From: Planctomycetota bacterium
GTDB lineage: Bacteria; Planctomycetota; PUPC01; JACPCR01
Length of the DNA stretch: 37,883 nucleotides
Direction: 5' to 3'
Assembly (NCBI GenBank): GCA_027625095.1
Contig: JAQBXN010000082.1
Location: 1-37,883 of the forward strand
Shown here: one piece after another, positions 16,288 through 25,761 of the stretch
Numbering within the stretch: the first letter of the stretch is position 1
Layout of the letters: the number at the start of each line of letters is the position of its first letter
The notes under the pieces: model-generated
The model's input: the letters and a program-made list of their open reading frames with translations, nothing else
Told to the model about the DNA's origin: nothing
The model's database searches: none
Program-made: the position numbers and the translations under genes

Positions 16288-19200
16288 ATGAAGAACCTGC
16301 TTTTCTCGCTTGCGATATTTGTCAGCTCCGCCCATGCCGCATCCGTCTGGGTTGAAGGTGAAGACGCCTCCACTCGAACCAACAAACCTCATCCCTGGTG
16401 GTACGACAAAGTCAAGACCGATGTCCTTTCCGGCGGTCAGTGGCTATCGCATTTCACAGGAGACGGGCCGGGCACGGCAACCTACAGTCTCGACGCCACC
16501 GAAGCCGGCCTCTACACCTTCTGGGTACGAGCCAATCACGTGCAGACCGTCCTGTCTTATCGGTTGGATGGCGGTGAGTGGAATTTGATCGACATGAACC
16601 GAAATCAGCGCGGGGCCATGAATATCGCGGCCGATAACAAACCTGATCTCCGGTTCATTGCGTGGGTCAAAGTCGGCAAGCTTCAGCTCGCGAACGGGGC
16701 TCACAAGATTGAATTCAAATTTCATTCTAAAAATAACAGCCACGGTGCGATTGATTGCTTCTGTCTGACGACAGAAGAGTGGGTGCCGTCGGGTGCCACC
16801 AAACCTGGAAAAGCGGTGGCACAGAAGGAACAGGGCGCCGACCCGAAGGATGCGATCTGGATCGAAGGTGAGGAGGCAAGTGTCAAGAACATCCAACCGC
16901 ACGGCTGGTATGACAGCGTCAAGAAAGACACACTCTCCGGTGGTGCCTGGGCCTCGCATTTCACAAAGCAGAAGGCCGGCATGCTCGAGTACGACTTTCA
17001 GGTCATCACGGCTGATTCCTACACCTTCTGGTTGCGTGCGAATCCTGTTGCCGGGGCAAGCCTTTCTTGGCGGCTCGACAACGGTGACTGGCAGTTGGTG
17101 GACTGGAAAAAGGATGCTCGCGGCACAATGAATATCGCCATCGATAACAAACCTGACATGCGGTACATCACCTGGGTCAAGGCCGACAAGCTGCAGCTCG
17201 ACGCCGGGAATCACAAGCTCTCCTTCCGCATGGACAGCCAGAACAGCAATCACGGCGCCATCGATTGCTTCACACTCGTGCGAATTCCGTTCATTCCGAG
17301 CGGTTCAAAAAAACCTACCGTTCAGATTGCTGCCACCGGCCCTGGCGACTGGTTTCCGTTCATCGCCGATTCGGATGAGTTCTCTGCCGAGTCCGTGATT
17401 GACATCAGTCGACTCATTGAAGCCCCTGCGGGCAAGCGGGGTTTTCTCATGCAGAAAGGCGACAAACTTCAGTTCGAAAAGGATACGAGCCCGGTCAAAT
17501 TCTGGGCCTTCGGTTCCGGCCCAGACAATATGGATCCCGATGAGATGGAACAGGCGGCAAAGTGGTATCGAAAGCACGGCGTAAACCTCGTTCGCCAGCA
17601 TACTGTGGTCGGTGTGACCGGCTTGTTAAATGCGGAAGGCCAATTCGATCCCACCGGGCTAGATCGATACGACCGCTGGTTTGCCGCGATGAAGAAGCAC
17701 GGCATCTACAGCACCTGGTCGGTGCTATATCCCCATCACGGAGCGTTCCTTCAGAAGCACGATGGTTACGAACCGGAATTCTTTCGTGAGATGGATAATT
17801 CCGACACCCATCGTGACGGTAATCGCCAGCCCATAGTGCTCAATGATTTTATTAACCTCGACCGCCGCCTGCAGGACATCGTTCTCAAGTATTTCGACAA
17901 ACTGCTCAATCACACCAACCCGCACACGGGCCTGAAATACAAAGACGATCCAGCCCTGGCGATTCTGGAATTTCAGAATGAGAGCAACATTTTCTTCCAC
18001 ACACTTAACGGCCTCCGGGATAGCAAGCAGCCGCTGTTCGCACGCATGATGCGTCAGGGCTTCCATCAATTTCTGAAAAAGAAATACAAAACCAAAACGG
18101 CCCTGGGGACTGCCTGGGACAATCTCTGGGATCGCGATGACAAATGGGAAGACGGCGAGATGGGCCTGATGGGCGCGTATCATTGGGGCAGCGATGGCCC
18201 GCTCTATGAATTCAAAGGCCACACCCGCCGGGCAGGGGATTACATTGAGTTTCTGACCGAACTTCAGAAGGGCTATTACGACCGACGCGAACAGGAGGTG
18301 CGCCAACTAGGTTTTAAAGGCGTCACCGTTACGACTGCCTGGAGGTCTGGCGGGCCTGCCGCCAGCGCTGCGAATCTCTACTCAGACACCGCGGCGCAGA
18401 TGATCGACCGGCACAATTACTTTGGCGGCGGAGAAGGCGGACACGGCATCACTGAAGGGAAGATCAACAATCAATCTCACCTCGGGCAGCCCGGCCACGG
18501 CCTGCTCAATCTGGCGCTCTTTCAGGTTGGGGGGCGACCATTCGCTGTCAGCGAGTGGAGCATGTTACCCCCCGCACCGTTCAAGGCCGAGGCCGCGCCA
18601 CTCTATGCTTTTTACGGGATGGGGCTGCAGGGCTGGGACGCGTCATACCACTTTAATTGCGGACGCAGCCATTATGGCGACGGTTGGCCGAATCTGAGCA
18701 AATATGTCAGCCACACTCCGCATTACATGGGTCAATTCCCCGCGCTCGCCTTCGCGCTCTATAACAATCACATCAAAGAGGGCGAAGTTGTCGCCGCACG
18801 CAGACTGACCCGGGACCAGCTCTTCACCGGCAAGGACGAGCTCGGCCAGGCTCTCTCAGGCGGCTCTCACGACCTGAAAACGCTCACCGGCAAACTCACC
18901 ACCCCGCCGGAAGTCGTCGCCATCGGCCGAGTCACCGTCAACTTTGATGGGGGCCAGACAATTGGAGAGGACTTAACGCCCTATTGGGATCAACAGGAGG
19001 GCATACTCACTTCAACCACCGGCGAGCTCGTCTGGAATTACAAACAGCGATATGTCGAAGTGCGATCGGAAAAAACCCAGGCCATCATCGGTTTCGCCGG
19101 CGGGAAGACGCTCAACCTGCCAGGCGTTACGGTTCGCCTGAAGACGCCGTTCGTTTCGCTCATCTTCACCCCACTCGACAACCAGAATCTCATCGATTCC

Positions 19201-19470
19201 AGGCACATCCTCATTACAGCCATGGCCCGAGACAAGCAGACCGGCGCTGTCTTCAATGAGGATGGGTCGCAACTCACCCAAGTCGGCGGCCCGCCACTCC
19301 TTATGGAGCCTGTAGAGGCCACGTTGACCTTCAAGGGCAGCCTTCCAACCACGGTTCGTCCGCTCGATGTTTATGGAGTGCCCCGTAACAACCCCATCCA
19401 AATCGCGGCAGACGGCTCTTTCGTGATCGACGGCACTCAACAGACGTTTTACTACGAAGTAATACGTTGA
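16288..19470 (+). CDS. Secreted multidomain glycoside hydrolase with tandem CBM-like modules
   Basis: A 1,060-residue exported enzyme. A signal peptide ends at about residue 17 (SSAHA-AS). Two homologous modules follow at about 19-160 and 190-332. Each starts V/I-W-V/I-EGE-(D/E)-AS, contains LSGG, YTFW-(V/L)-RAN, MNIA-x-DNKPD and ends NHGAIDCF-like. They resemble carbohydrate-binding modules that follow a glycosidase secretion signal. The remainder looks like a (beta/alpha)8 barrel of clan GH-A: a probable acid/base Glu565 in EFQNESN and a probable nucleophile Glu756 in FAVSEWS. A small C-terminal beta domain (about 900-1060) ends the protein. I cannot assign a GH family or substrate. The start at 16288 was chosen over 16192 because it begins the signal peptide. 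The upstream CE7 esterase suggests an acetylated plant or algal polysaccharide. Confidence 0.85.
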   Translation: MKNLLFSLAIFVSSAHAASVWVEGEDASTRTNKPHPWWYDKVKTDVLSGGQWLSHFTGDGPGTATYSLDATEAGLYTFWVRANHVQTVLSYRLDGGEWNLIDMNRNQRGAMNIAADNKPDLRFIAWVKVGKLQLANGAHKIEFKFHSKNNSHGAIDCFCLTTEEWVPSGATKPGKAVAQKEQGADPKDAIWIEGEEASVKNIQPHGWYDSVKKDTLSGGAWASHFTKQKAGMLEYDFQVITADSYTFWLRANPVAGASLSWRLDNGDWQLVDWKKDARGTMNIAIDNKPDMRYITWVKADKLQLDAGNHKLSFRMDSQNSNHGAIDCFTLVRIPFIPSGSKKPTVQIAATGPGDWFPFIADSDEFSAESVIDISRLIEAPAGKRGFLMQKGDKLQFEKDTSPVKFWAFGSGPDNMDPDEMEQAAKWYRKHGVNLVRQHTVVGVTGLLNAEGQFDPTGLDRYDRWFAAMKKHGIYSTWSVLYPHHGAFLQKHDGYEPEFFREMDNSDTHRDGNRQPIVLNDFINLDRRLQDIVLKYFDKLLNHTNPHTGLKYKDDPALAILEFQNESNIFFHTLNGLRDSKQPLFARMMRQGFHQFLKKKYKTKTALGTAWDNLWDRDDKWEDGEMGLMGAYHWGSDGPLYEFKGHTRRAGDYIEFLTELQKGYYDRREQEVRQLGFKGVTVTTAWRSGGPAASAANLYSDTAAQMIDRHNYFGGGEGGHGITEGKINNQSHLGQPGHGLLNLALFQVGGRPFAVSEWSMLPPAPFKAEAAPLYAFYGMGLQGWDASYHFNCGRSHYGDGWPNLSKYVSHTPHYMGQFPALAFALYNNHIKEGEVVAARRLTRDQLFTGKDELGQALSGGSHDLKTLTGKLTTPPEVVAIGRVTVNFDGGQTIGEDLTPYWDQQEGILTSTTGELVWNYKQRYVEVRSEKTQAIIGFAGGKTLNLPGVTVRLKTPFVSLIFTPLDNQNLIDSRHILITAMARDKQTGAVFNEDGSQLTQVGGPPLLMEPVEATLTFKGSLPTTVRPLDVYGVPRNNPIQIAADGSFVIDGTQQTFYYEVIR

Positions 19471-19589
19471 CACGGCCTGTTCCTCCGATGCCGCCTCCGG
19501 TTGTAGCCAGCAATTTCTCGTTGCTATAATCCGCCGCGCGCGAAGGCAAACAGACAAGTTCCTGCAAGCTCCATCTACAGGGCGTACAC

Positions 19590-20303
19590 ATGAAACAAAG
19601 GCTCAAATTTCCGGCACTCGTTCTTTTCGTTCTGTTCCTCTTGTTTGTGATCATTGGGCTCTTCCTGCCAGGGGAGAGCAGAGTCTTCCGCACTATCGTT
19701 ATCAAGGCAGAGCCAACCCGGGTGATGCCTCATATCACCAGTTTCAAGAACTGGCTCGCATGGATGCCATGGAATGAAGAGATGGACCCAACCATCGAGG
19801 TAAAACGAGAGGGCCCGGAATCCGGCGTCGGCGCTATTCACACCTGGACCAGTAAGAAGTCCGGGAACGGGAAGCTCAAAATCGTCGCAGTCGAAGGCAA
19901 CACCAGCATGGGTTACCACTGCTGGTTTGACGGCTCGGCGACCCCAAGCCTGGGCAGCTTTGATCTCGAAGCCAACGAAGAAGGCACCAAGGTGGCCTGG
20001 TCGTTTACTGTTCCCTGGGGTCATAATCCGTTTATGCGCTATATCGGACTATTGATGTCAGGCATGCTCGAAAAGGATTTCGACAGAGGCCTGGCAAAGC
20101 TCAAGCAGGTCGTAGAAAACACCCCGGCCGAAAACGCCGAAGGTCAGGCCCCGACCCCGGGAGATGAAGAACCCAAGGTAGACCCTTCGGACGAAACGGG
20201 CAAAGATTCGTCAGAGGACGAAGAAATTGAGGAATCTCCTGCGAATGAATCTCCGCCGGAAGAAGCGGAGGACGATGCTCCAGTTAAGACCGAGACCAGG
20301 TAG
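19590..20303 (+). CDS. Membrane-anchored SRPBCC-fold protein with acidic tail
   Basis: A 237-residue protein with one N-terminal hydrophobic anchor (about 8-28) followed by a START/SRPBCC (polyketide cyclase-like) domain at about 35-170. Its diagnostic signs are the FKNWLAWMPWNEE segment near the start of the domain and a long C-terminal helix (LMSGMLEKDFDRGLAKLKQVVEN). Such domains bind hydrophobic ligands. The ligand here is unknown. The last 60 residues are a low-complexity Glu/Asp/Pro/Ser/Thr tail, probably disordered. It starts 119 bp after the glycosidase gene in the same direction. Confidence 0.85.
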   Translation: MKQRLKFPALVLFVLFLLFVIIGLFLPGESRVFRTIVIKAEPTRVMPHITSFKNWLAWMPWNEEMDPTIEVKREGPESGVGAIHTWTSKKSGNGKLKIVAVEGNTSMGYHCWFDGSATPSLGSFDLEANEEGTKVAWSFTVPWGHNPFMRYIGLLMSGMLEKDFDRGLAKLKQVVENTPAENAEGQAPTPGDEEPKVDPSDETGKDSSEDEEIEESPANESPPEEAEDDAPVKTETR

Positions 20304-20604
20304 CCGGATTGTCGGTTCGAGTCATATTCGAGGCTTGCAGTCGCCTGACGGTCGCGGCCAAGTGTCAGACGAAGCTGGCCTGCTCGGATGGCCGGCCAAT
20401 CGTTTAAGAAAACATTCGCCTCCTGATTGGTCTGCCCACTTTTGGTCTGCCAAGCCTCTGAGTTCTCCTCTGTAAGCAAGAATGCATCCTTGTCCTGCCG
20501 TGGCATCTGGCAGCATCCAATTGGTTAGAGTCTGAATCTCGGGGCTCACCAATCAAGCTGTCCAAAACACTCGGTCCCTTTGCCTTTTCAAAGCATCCCA
20601 AACA
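20304..20604. other. 301-bp gap without a recognised gene
   Basis: No gene is visible. It holds a perfect 10-bp palindrome TGGCCGGCCA (20389-20398) and two direct copies of TTGGTCTGCC (20427-20436 and 20442-20451). A GGTTCGAGTC near 20315 resembles a tRNA T-loop, but no tRNA can be folded around it. Promoter elements for the giant downstream gene must lie here, but I cannot place them. Confidence 0.4.
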
Positions 20605-23600
20605 ATGCCCAAACGATTCTTAGCCCTCACCTTCCTTTTCACTGCATCTCTCGGGGCCGATCCGTTCCAGTTCAGCGACGGCGACCGCGTTGTATTCGTT
20701 GGCAATACCTTCATCGAGCGGGCGGCACGTAACGATTACATCGAGACGTTCCTCACCCAGTCTTTGGTAGACAAGAACATCACCTTCCGAAATCTCGGCT
20801 GGTCGGCGGACACCGTCACCGGCGAGTCTCGTGCTTACTTTGGTAACGCTGCTGAAGGCTATGGCCGGCTGATGAAAGCCATCAGTGCGATCAATCCCAC
20901 CGTCGTCATTGCGAACTATGGTGGCAATGAAGCTTTCGAGGGCAAGGCCGGTCTGCAGGGATTTATTGACGGGTATAAAAAGTTGCTGGCAGATTTCGAG
21001 AAGGCTGGCGCCAGAAAAATCGTGTTCCTTTCGCCGCTCCGCCATGAAAGTCTGGGTCTGCCCCTGCCAGATCCCGCTTCGAACAACGAGAACCTCGAAG
21101 TTTATACAGACGCCATCCAACGACTCGCGATCGAGAGGTCGTCTCCATTCGTGAATCTCTTCCAGACCTTCGGCAAACCTTCGAAGATATGGCCGGATGG
21201 GCCGCTCACCAGCAACACGATGCATCTCACCCCCTACGGATACTGGCGGGCCGCGCATCACCTGGCTGGTGATCTGAACGTACCTCGTCCGCATTGGGAA
21301 TTGGATCTGAACGCCGACGGGGCATCGAACATCGTGCAAGGAACAAAACTCACAGATATGAAAAGTGAAGACGCCGGCCTGTCGTTTCAACTGCACGATG
21401 AACTACTTCCCCTTCCCCCTTCGCCCGGCCCCCAAGACGGCGGCCGCGTCATCCGATTTCATAGATTGAAAAAAGGAAAGCACGCCCTGCTTATCGATAA
21501 GCAGATCGTAGCAATCGCCGACGAGGGCGAATGGTCCGCCGGCGTTCGGACATTCTCGGGCCCGGACTTCCAACAGGTCGAAGAACTGCGGCAGACGATT
21601 CGAGAGAAGAACGAGCTTTTCTTTCATCACTGGCGGCCACAGAACGAGACTTACATCTTAGGTTTCCGCAAAGGTGAACAAGGCAGGAACGCGGTCGAAA
21701 TCCCCCAGTTCATTCCCCTCGTCTCGGAAAAGGAAAAAGCCATCACGCTCCTGAGCAAGCCGCAGCCTCGGCTGTATCAACTGATGCCCGAAAATGCGGC
21801 ACGCAAAATCGCCGTAAACGCACCAGCGCACGCGGAGCAGAAACCTGAACCGCCAACCGAATCAAAGCCCGCCGCCGAAATCCAGGAGTCTCCACTCAGT
21901 CTTGTGAAAGCCAGTTGGATATGGTTTCCGAAAGGCAATGCGCTCGAGAATGTCAGCGGAGGGTCACGCTTTTTCCGCCGTCGGCTCCAACTCCCTCAGG
22001 GAGCGAAAATCAAGACCGCCCGCTTCATGGGCACGGCGGATAATGTCCTGACACTCTGGGTTAACGGAAAGCAGATCCTGAATGATGGCAATTGGGCTGA
22101 CGTTTCTACAGCCGACCTCAAACAAGGGCTCAATTCTGAAGAGGTTTTCATCGCTGCCGAAGCACGCAATGACGGTGACAGCCCGGCCGGACTGATCGCG
22201 GCGGTCCGCATCGAATTTGAAGAGGGAAACCCAATCGAATGCGTCACCGACGAAAAGTGGCGCTCTTCTGAAACCCAGAGCGAGGGATGGCAGGAACCGA
22301 AATTTGATGACGCACAGTGGGTGCTCGCAAAAGTCACGGCCGGATACGGCTCAGCCCCCTGGGGTGAATTGAGGAACGCCGGAGCCCCTCCTGTTGATTC
22401 GAACGATCCGGAATCGGAACGTGCCAGCTTCAAGATGCCTGAAGAGTTTGAGGTCAACCTGTTCGCTCAGGAACCGATGATTCGAAATCCCATTCGTATG
22501 AACTGGGACGAACAAGGCCGGCTATGGGTCGCCACCAGTCCGATCTATCCGCACATCAAGCCGGGACAGAAGGCAACGGACAGCATCATCATTCTCGAAG
22601 ACACCGATAAGGACGGCGTCGCTGACAAGAGCACCGTTTTCGTGGACGATCTTCTCATCCCGACAGGTGTCATTCCCGGAGACGGCGGGGCCTATATCGC
22701 CAACTCAACAGAGTTGATTCATCTGAAAGATACAGACGGCGATGGCCGAGCGGATACGACGCACGTGGTGCTGAGTGCATTCGGAACCGAAGACACCCAT
22801 CACATTTTGCACACGCTCCGTTGGGGGCCGGGCGGCCTGCTTTATTTTAATCAGTCGATTTACATTCACAGTCACATCGAGACCCCTTACGGAGTCCGGC
22901 GGCTGAATGGCAGCGGCATCTGGCAGTTCCAGCCCTCCACCATGAAGCTCGAAGTCGTCAGCCGAGGCATGGTCAATCCATGGGGACATCACTGGGATCG
23001 CTGGGGTCAGTCCTTTGCCTCAGACGGCGCGGGAGGCGAAGGCATCTACTACGCGTTCCCCGGCTCCGCATTCCAGACCGCAAGAGATGTCCGCCGAACC
23101 ATGCGCGGCCTGAATCCGGGCCAGCCCAAAATGTGCGGCCTGGAGATCCTCTCTGGACGGCACATGCCTGAAACCTACGACGGCAGCTTCATCGTCAATG
23201 ATTTTCGCGCCCATCGGGTAAGCCGATTTGTGCTGACGGAGGAGGGCAGCGGATACAAATCGACCAAGATGCCCGACCTGATTACCTCTTCGAACCGCTC
23301 CTTCCGTCCGGTTGATGTGAAGATGGGGCCGGATGGCGCCCTTTACATTGCCGACTGGTACAACCCGATCATCAATCACGGAGAAGTCGATTTTCGTGAC
23401 CCGCGCCGCGATAAAGACCACGGCCGCATCTGGCGCGTTACGGCCAAAGGGCGACCGCTTGTTAATCCGCCTGCCTTCATTGATGCAACACCCGATGCAC
23501 TCCTTCAGGTTTTGAAACAGCCCGAACAGTGGGCGCGCACCACCACCAAACGTCTCCTGCGTGAAATGGGAAAAGAGAAAGTGATGCCAGCGCTAAAGCG

Positions 23601-25737
23601 ATGGGAGGCGAACGGGGTTGGAGGAACGGCTCTAGCCGGGTCTTCTGATGCCGACGCCAACCACCTCCTTCTCGAAACTCTCTGGGTCTACCAGGCATTA
23701 GATGTCCCCAATCCAGAACTCTTAAAACGAGTTATTAAATCAGAAGACCACCGCGCCCGAGCGGCCGCTGTACGGGTGCTATCCCACTGGCAGAATCGCT
23801 TGCCAGAAGCATCCGCACTGTTCAAGACACTTGTCATTGATCCGCATCCGCAGGTTCGGCTCGAAACAGTCAATGCTTTGCGGCTGTCAGAAAGCCCGGA
23901 CGCTGCCCAGGCCGCCATGAAAGCTATCGAGATGCCGATGGACCCAAACCTTGACTTTGCTCTCGAACTCACCATGAGGACACTGGAAAAGCAATGGGCG
24001 CCGAAATTGGCCGCAGGCGAGCAACCATTCGGAGGAAGCACCGCAGCATTGTTGTTTGCAGTGAAATCTTCGGAAGGCAATGCTCCCCTCAAACCTCTGC
24101 TGGATTCCTTCAGGGCAGGAAAGATTACCCCGGAATTCCTGGACCAGACGATTCGGCTGCTTGCGGACAAGGGCGATCAGCAGCAGTTGGGTGCGCTGAT
24201 TGAAATGGCGGCCGCGACGGCTGAAGGCAATCCGGATACCAGCGAAAAACTGATTTCTTTAATTCTACCTTCCATTGTTCGAAGGAATATTCGAGACATT
24301 GGAACAAAGGAACAGTTTCAGACTCTGTTGTCTGTGAAGCACGAGCGATTGCTTTCCGAATCGCTTCGCATGGCCGGACGTGTCAGACATCAGCCCGCGT
24401 TACCCCGTCTGCTCGAAGTCGCCCGAAGCTCTGATAGAGCTCCATTGCGTGCCGCAGCCGTCCAGGGCCTCGGATTCATCGGCGGCGCCGAGGCAAAGGA
24501 ATTCCTGCTTTCAATGACCGGACCGGAGCAGTCCTTCGTTATACGCCGAGAAGCTGTAAACGCGCTTGTTTCCGTAGACATCAACCTCAGTGCACAGGGC
24601 GCCGTTTCTTTACTTTCAAACACCGAGAACGTCGCGCAGGCTGGCAGCATCTTCGACATTCTCCTTCGGCATCAACAGGGGCCAACGGCTCTGGCCAGCG
24701 CCCTCGAAGGCAAAGCAGTTTCTCCTGAAGTCCTATTGATCGGCCAAAAGAAAGCGCGTTCGGCCCGCACAGGTCGCCAGGAGCTTCTCGCAGCGCTGAA
24801 CAAGGCCGGGGAGATCCCGCCCATGCCGCGGAAGCTAACTCCCGCCCAGGAGAAAGAGATACTCGCAAAAGTTAAATCACAGGGAGACCCGACGCTGGGT
24901 GAACGAATCTATCGCCTTCCAGCACTCACATGTCAGCAGTGTCACGCCATCGGCGGTGCGGGTGGGTTGGTGGGCCCGGATATCAGCAGCCTCGGCGCAA
25001 GCGCCCCGGTTGATTACCTTCTCGATTCCATCCTCGAGCCCGGCAAGAAAATCAAGGAGGGCTACCACACGACAACAGTCCTGACTAAAGACGATGAAGT
25101 TCTGTCCGGCACAGTCATCAAGGAATCAGACACCGAATTGATACTGATTGATGCCGCAGGCGAGGAGCATACGCTTCCAGCCGATCAGATTGCATCAAAG
25201 AAGATTACGCAGACCTCCCTTATGCCTGAAGGGCTGACGGCTTCATTGAAAACCGATGAGTTCATACACCTGCTGCGTTTTTTGTCCGAGGTCGGAAAGG
25301 GAGATTTTACGGTATCGCATCAGCCGTTCGTGCGGCGATGGCGAACATTGACCCCGAGCCCGCAGACTATGAAGCGCATCGAACAGCTTGGGGGCGGCGT
25401 GCTTGCTGAAACTGACGAATGGACGCCAGCTTACAGTCTTGTCAATGGCAGCCTGCCCCTGACGCAGCTCCCCAGGTGGCAGCACGAAGGCAAGCAATAC
25501 AGCGCGGTAAAATTCGAAATCGACGTCACCCAGCCCGGCGACATCGAATTCAAATTCCTCCCCCCGCGGGGACTTCACTGGCTGGAAGCCGGAAAGCTCG
25601 ACCCGATTGATAAGCTGGACGCGAAGTCACTCACCAAAGGCCTTCACTGGCTGACTGTGATTATCGATCAGCAGGAAGGTCGAGGGAGTTTTTCTGTGGA
25701 GGTATCCGGTGGAGCGAAGATTATCGGCGGGCAGTAG
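20605..25737 (+). CDS. Giant secreted SGNH / propeller / HEAT / CxxCH haem protein (PVC type)
   Basis: A 1,710-residue exported protein with a signal peptide ending near residue 18. In order: an SGNH/GDSL-hydrolase-like domain (about 20-235); a jelly-roll sugar-binding-like domain (about 430-600, SWIWFP...DNVLTLWVNGK); a membrane-bound-dehydrogenase-type beta-propeller (about 610-960) with two Ca2+-loop motifs DTDKDGVAD and DTDGDGRAD; HEAT-like alpha repeats (about 970-1410); a c-type cytochrome domain with CQQCH at 1443-1447 and the PVC-type context LVGPD...YLLDSILEPG; and a C-terminal beta domain. The whole architecture is characteristic of PVC-type haem-binding CxxCH proteins. In the SGNH part the usual Ser of GDS is replaced (VGNTFIER), although a His remains (TMHLTPYGY), so esterase activity is doubtful. 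Function may be oxidation of sugars coupled to a periplasmic electron chain, an inference from the domains. It starts without a clear Shine-Dalgarno. Confidence 0.9.
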   Translation: MPKRFLALTFLFTASLGADPFQFSDGDRVVFVGNTFIERAARNDYIETFLTQSLVDKNITFRNLGWSADTVTGESRAYFGNAAEGYGRLMKAISAINPTVVIANYGGNEAFEGKAGLQGFIDGYKKLLADFEKAGARKIVFLSPLRHESLGLPLPDPASNNENLEVYTDAIQRLAIERSSPFVNLFQTFGKPSKIWPDGPLTSNTMHLTPYGYWRAAHHLAGDLNVPRPHWELDLNADGASNIVQGTKLTDMKSEDAGLSFQLHDELLPLPPSPGPQDGGRVIRFHRLKKGKHALLIDKQIVAIADEGEWSAGVRTFSGPDFQQVEELRQTIREKNELFFHHWRPQNETYILGFRKGEQGRNAVEIPQFIPLVSEKEKAITLLSKPQPRLYQLMPENAARKIAVNAPAHAEQKPEPPTESKPAAEIQESPLSLVKASWIWFPKGNALENVSGGSRFFRRRLQLPQGAKIKTARFMGTADNVLTLWVNGKQILNDGNWADVSTADLKQGLNSEEVFIAAEARNDGDSPAGLIAAVRIEFEEGNPIECVTDEKWRSSETQSEGWQEPKFDDAQWVLAKVTAGYGSAPWGELRNAGAPPVDSNDPESERASFKMPEEFEVNLFAQEPMIRNPIRMNWDEQGRLWVATSPIYPHIKPGQKATDSIIILEDTDKDGVADKSTVFVDDLLIPTGVIPGDGGAYIANSTELIHLKDTDGDGRADTTHVVLSAFGTEDTHHILHTLRWGPGGLLYFNQSIYIHSHIETPYGVRRLNGSGIWQFQPSTMKLEVVSRGMVNPWGHHWDRWGQSFASDGAGGEGIYYAFPGSAFQTARDVRRTMRGLNPGQPKMCGLEILSGRHMPETYDGSFIVNDFRAHRVSRFVLTEEGSGYKSTKMPDLITSSNRSFRPVDVKMGPDGALYIADWYNPIINHGEVDFRDPRRDKDHGRIWRVTAKGRPLVNPPAFIDATPDALLQVLKQPEQWARTTTKRLLREMGKEKVMPALKRWEANGVGGTALAGSSDADANHLLLETLWVYQALDVPNPELLKRVIKSEDHRARAAAVRVLSHWQNRLPEASALFKTLVIDPHPQVRLETVNALRLSESPDAAQAAMKAIEMPMDPNLDFALELTMRTLEKQWAPKLAAGEQPFGGSTAALLFAVKSSEGNAPLKPLLDSFRAGKITPEFLDQTIRLLADKGDQQQLGALIEMAAATAEGNPDTSEKLISLILPSIVRRNIRDIGTKEQFQTLLSVKHERLLSESLRMAGRVRHQPALPRLLEVARSSDRAPLRAAAVQGLGFIGGAEAKEFLLSMTGPEQSFVIRREAVNALVSVDINLSAQGAVSLLSNTENVAQAGSIFDILLRHQQGPTALASALEGKAVSPEVLLIGQKKARSARTGRQELLAALNKAGEIPPMPRKLTPAQEKEILAKVKSQGDPTLGERIYRLPALTCQQCHAIGGAGGLVGPDISSLGASAPVDYLLDSILEPGKKIKEGYHTTTVLTKDDEVLSGTVIKESDTELILIDAAGEEHTLPADQIASKKITQTSLMPEGLTASLKTDEFIHLLRFLSEVGKGDFTVSHQPFVRRWRTLTPSPQTMKRIEQLGGGVLAETDEWTPAYSLVNGSLPLTQLPRWQHEGKQYSAVKFEIDVTQPGDIEFKFLPPRGLHWLEAGKLDPIDKLDAKSLTKGLHWLTVIIDQQEGRGSFSVEVSGGAKIIGGQ

Positions 25738-25761
25738 CTGAAAGCGGACCCGGTAGATGAG

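Noticed and set aside
16620..16640. Second sigma-28 -10 box (GCCGATAA)
   Set aside because: It is inside a coding region on a strand and position without a gene start, so it is most likely a chance match.
16444..17253. Minus-strand open frame of 269 residues inside the glycosidase gene
   Set aside because: It lies antisense to the duplicated binding modules and repeats with them. It has no domain or upstream signals.
20304..20604. tRNA gene near a GGTTCGAGTC word
   Set aside because: No acceptor, D or anticodon stem can be paired around the T-loop-like word.
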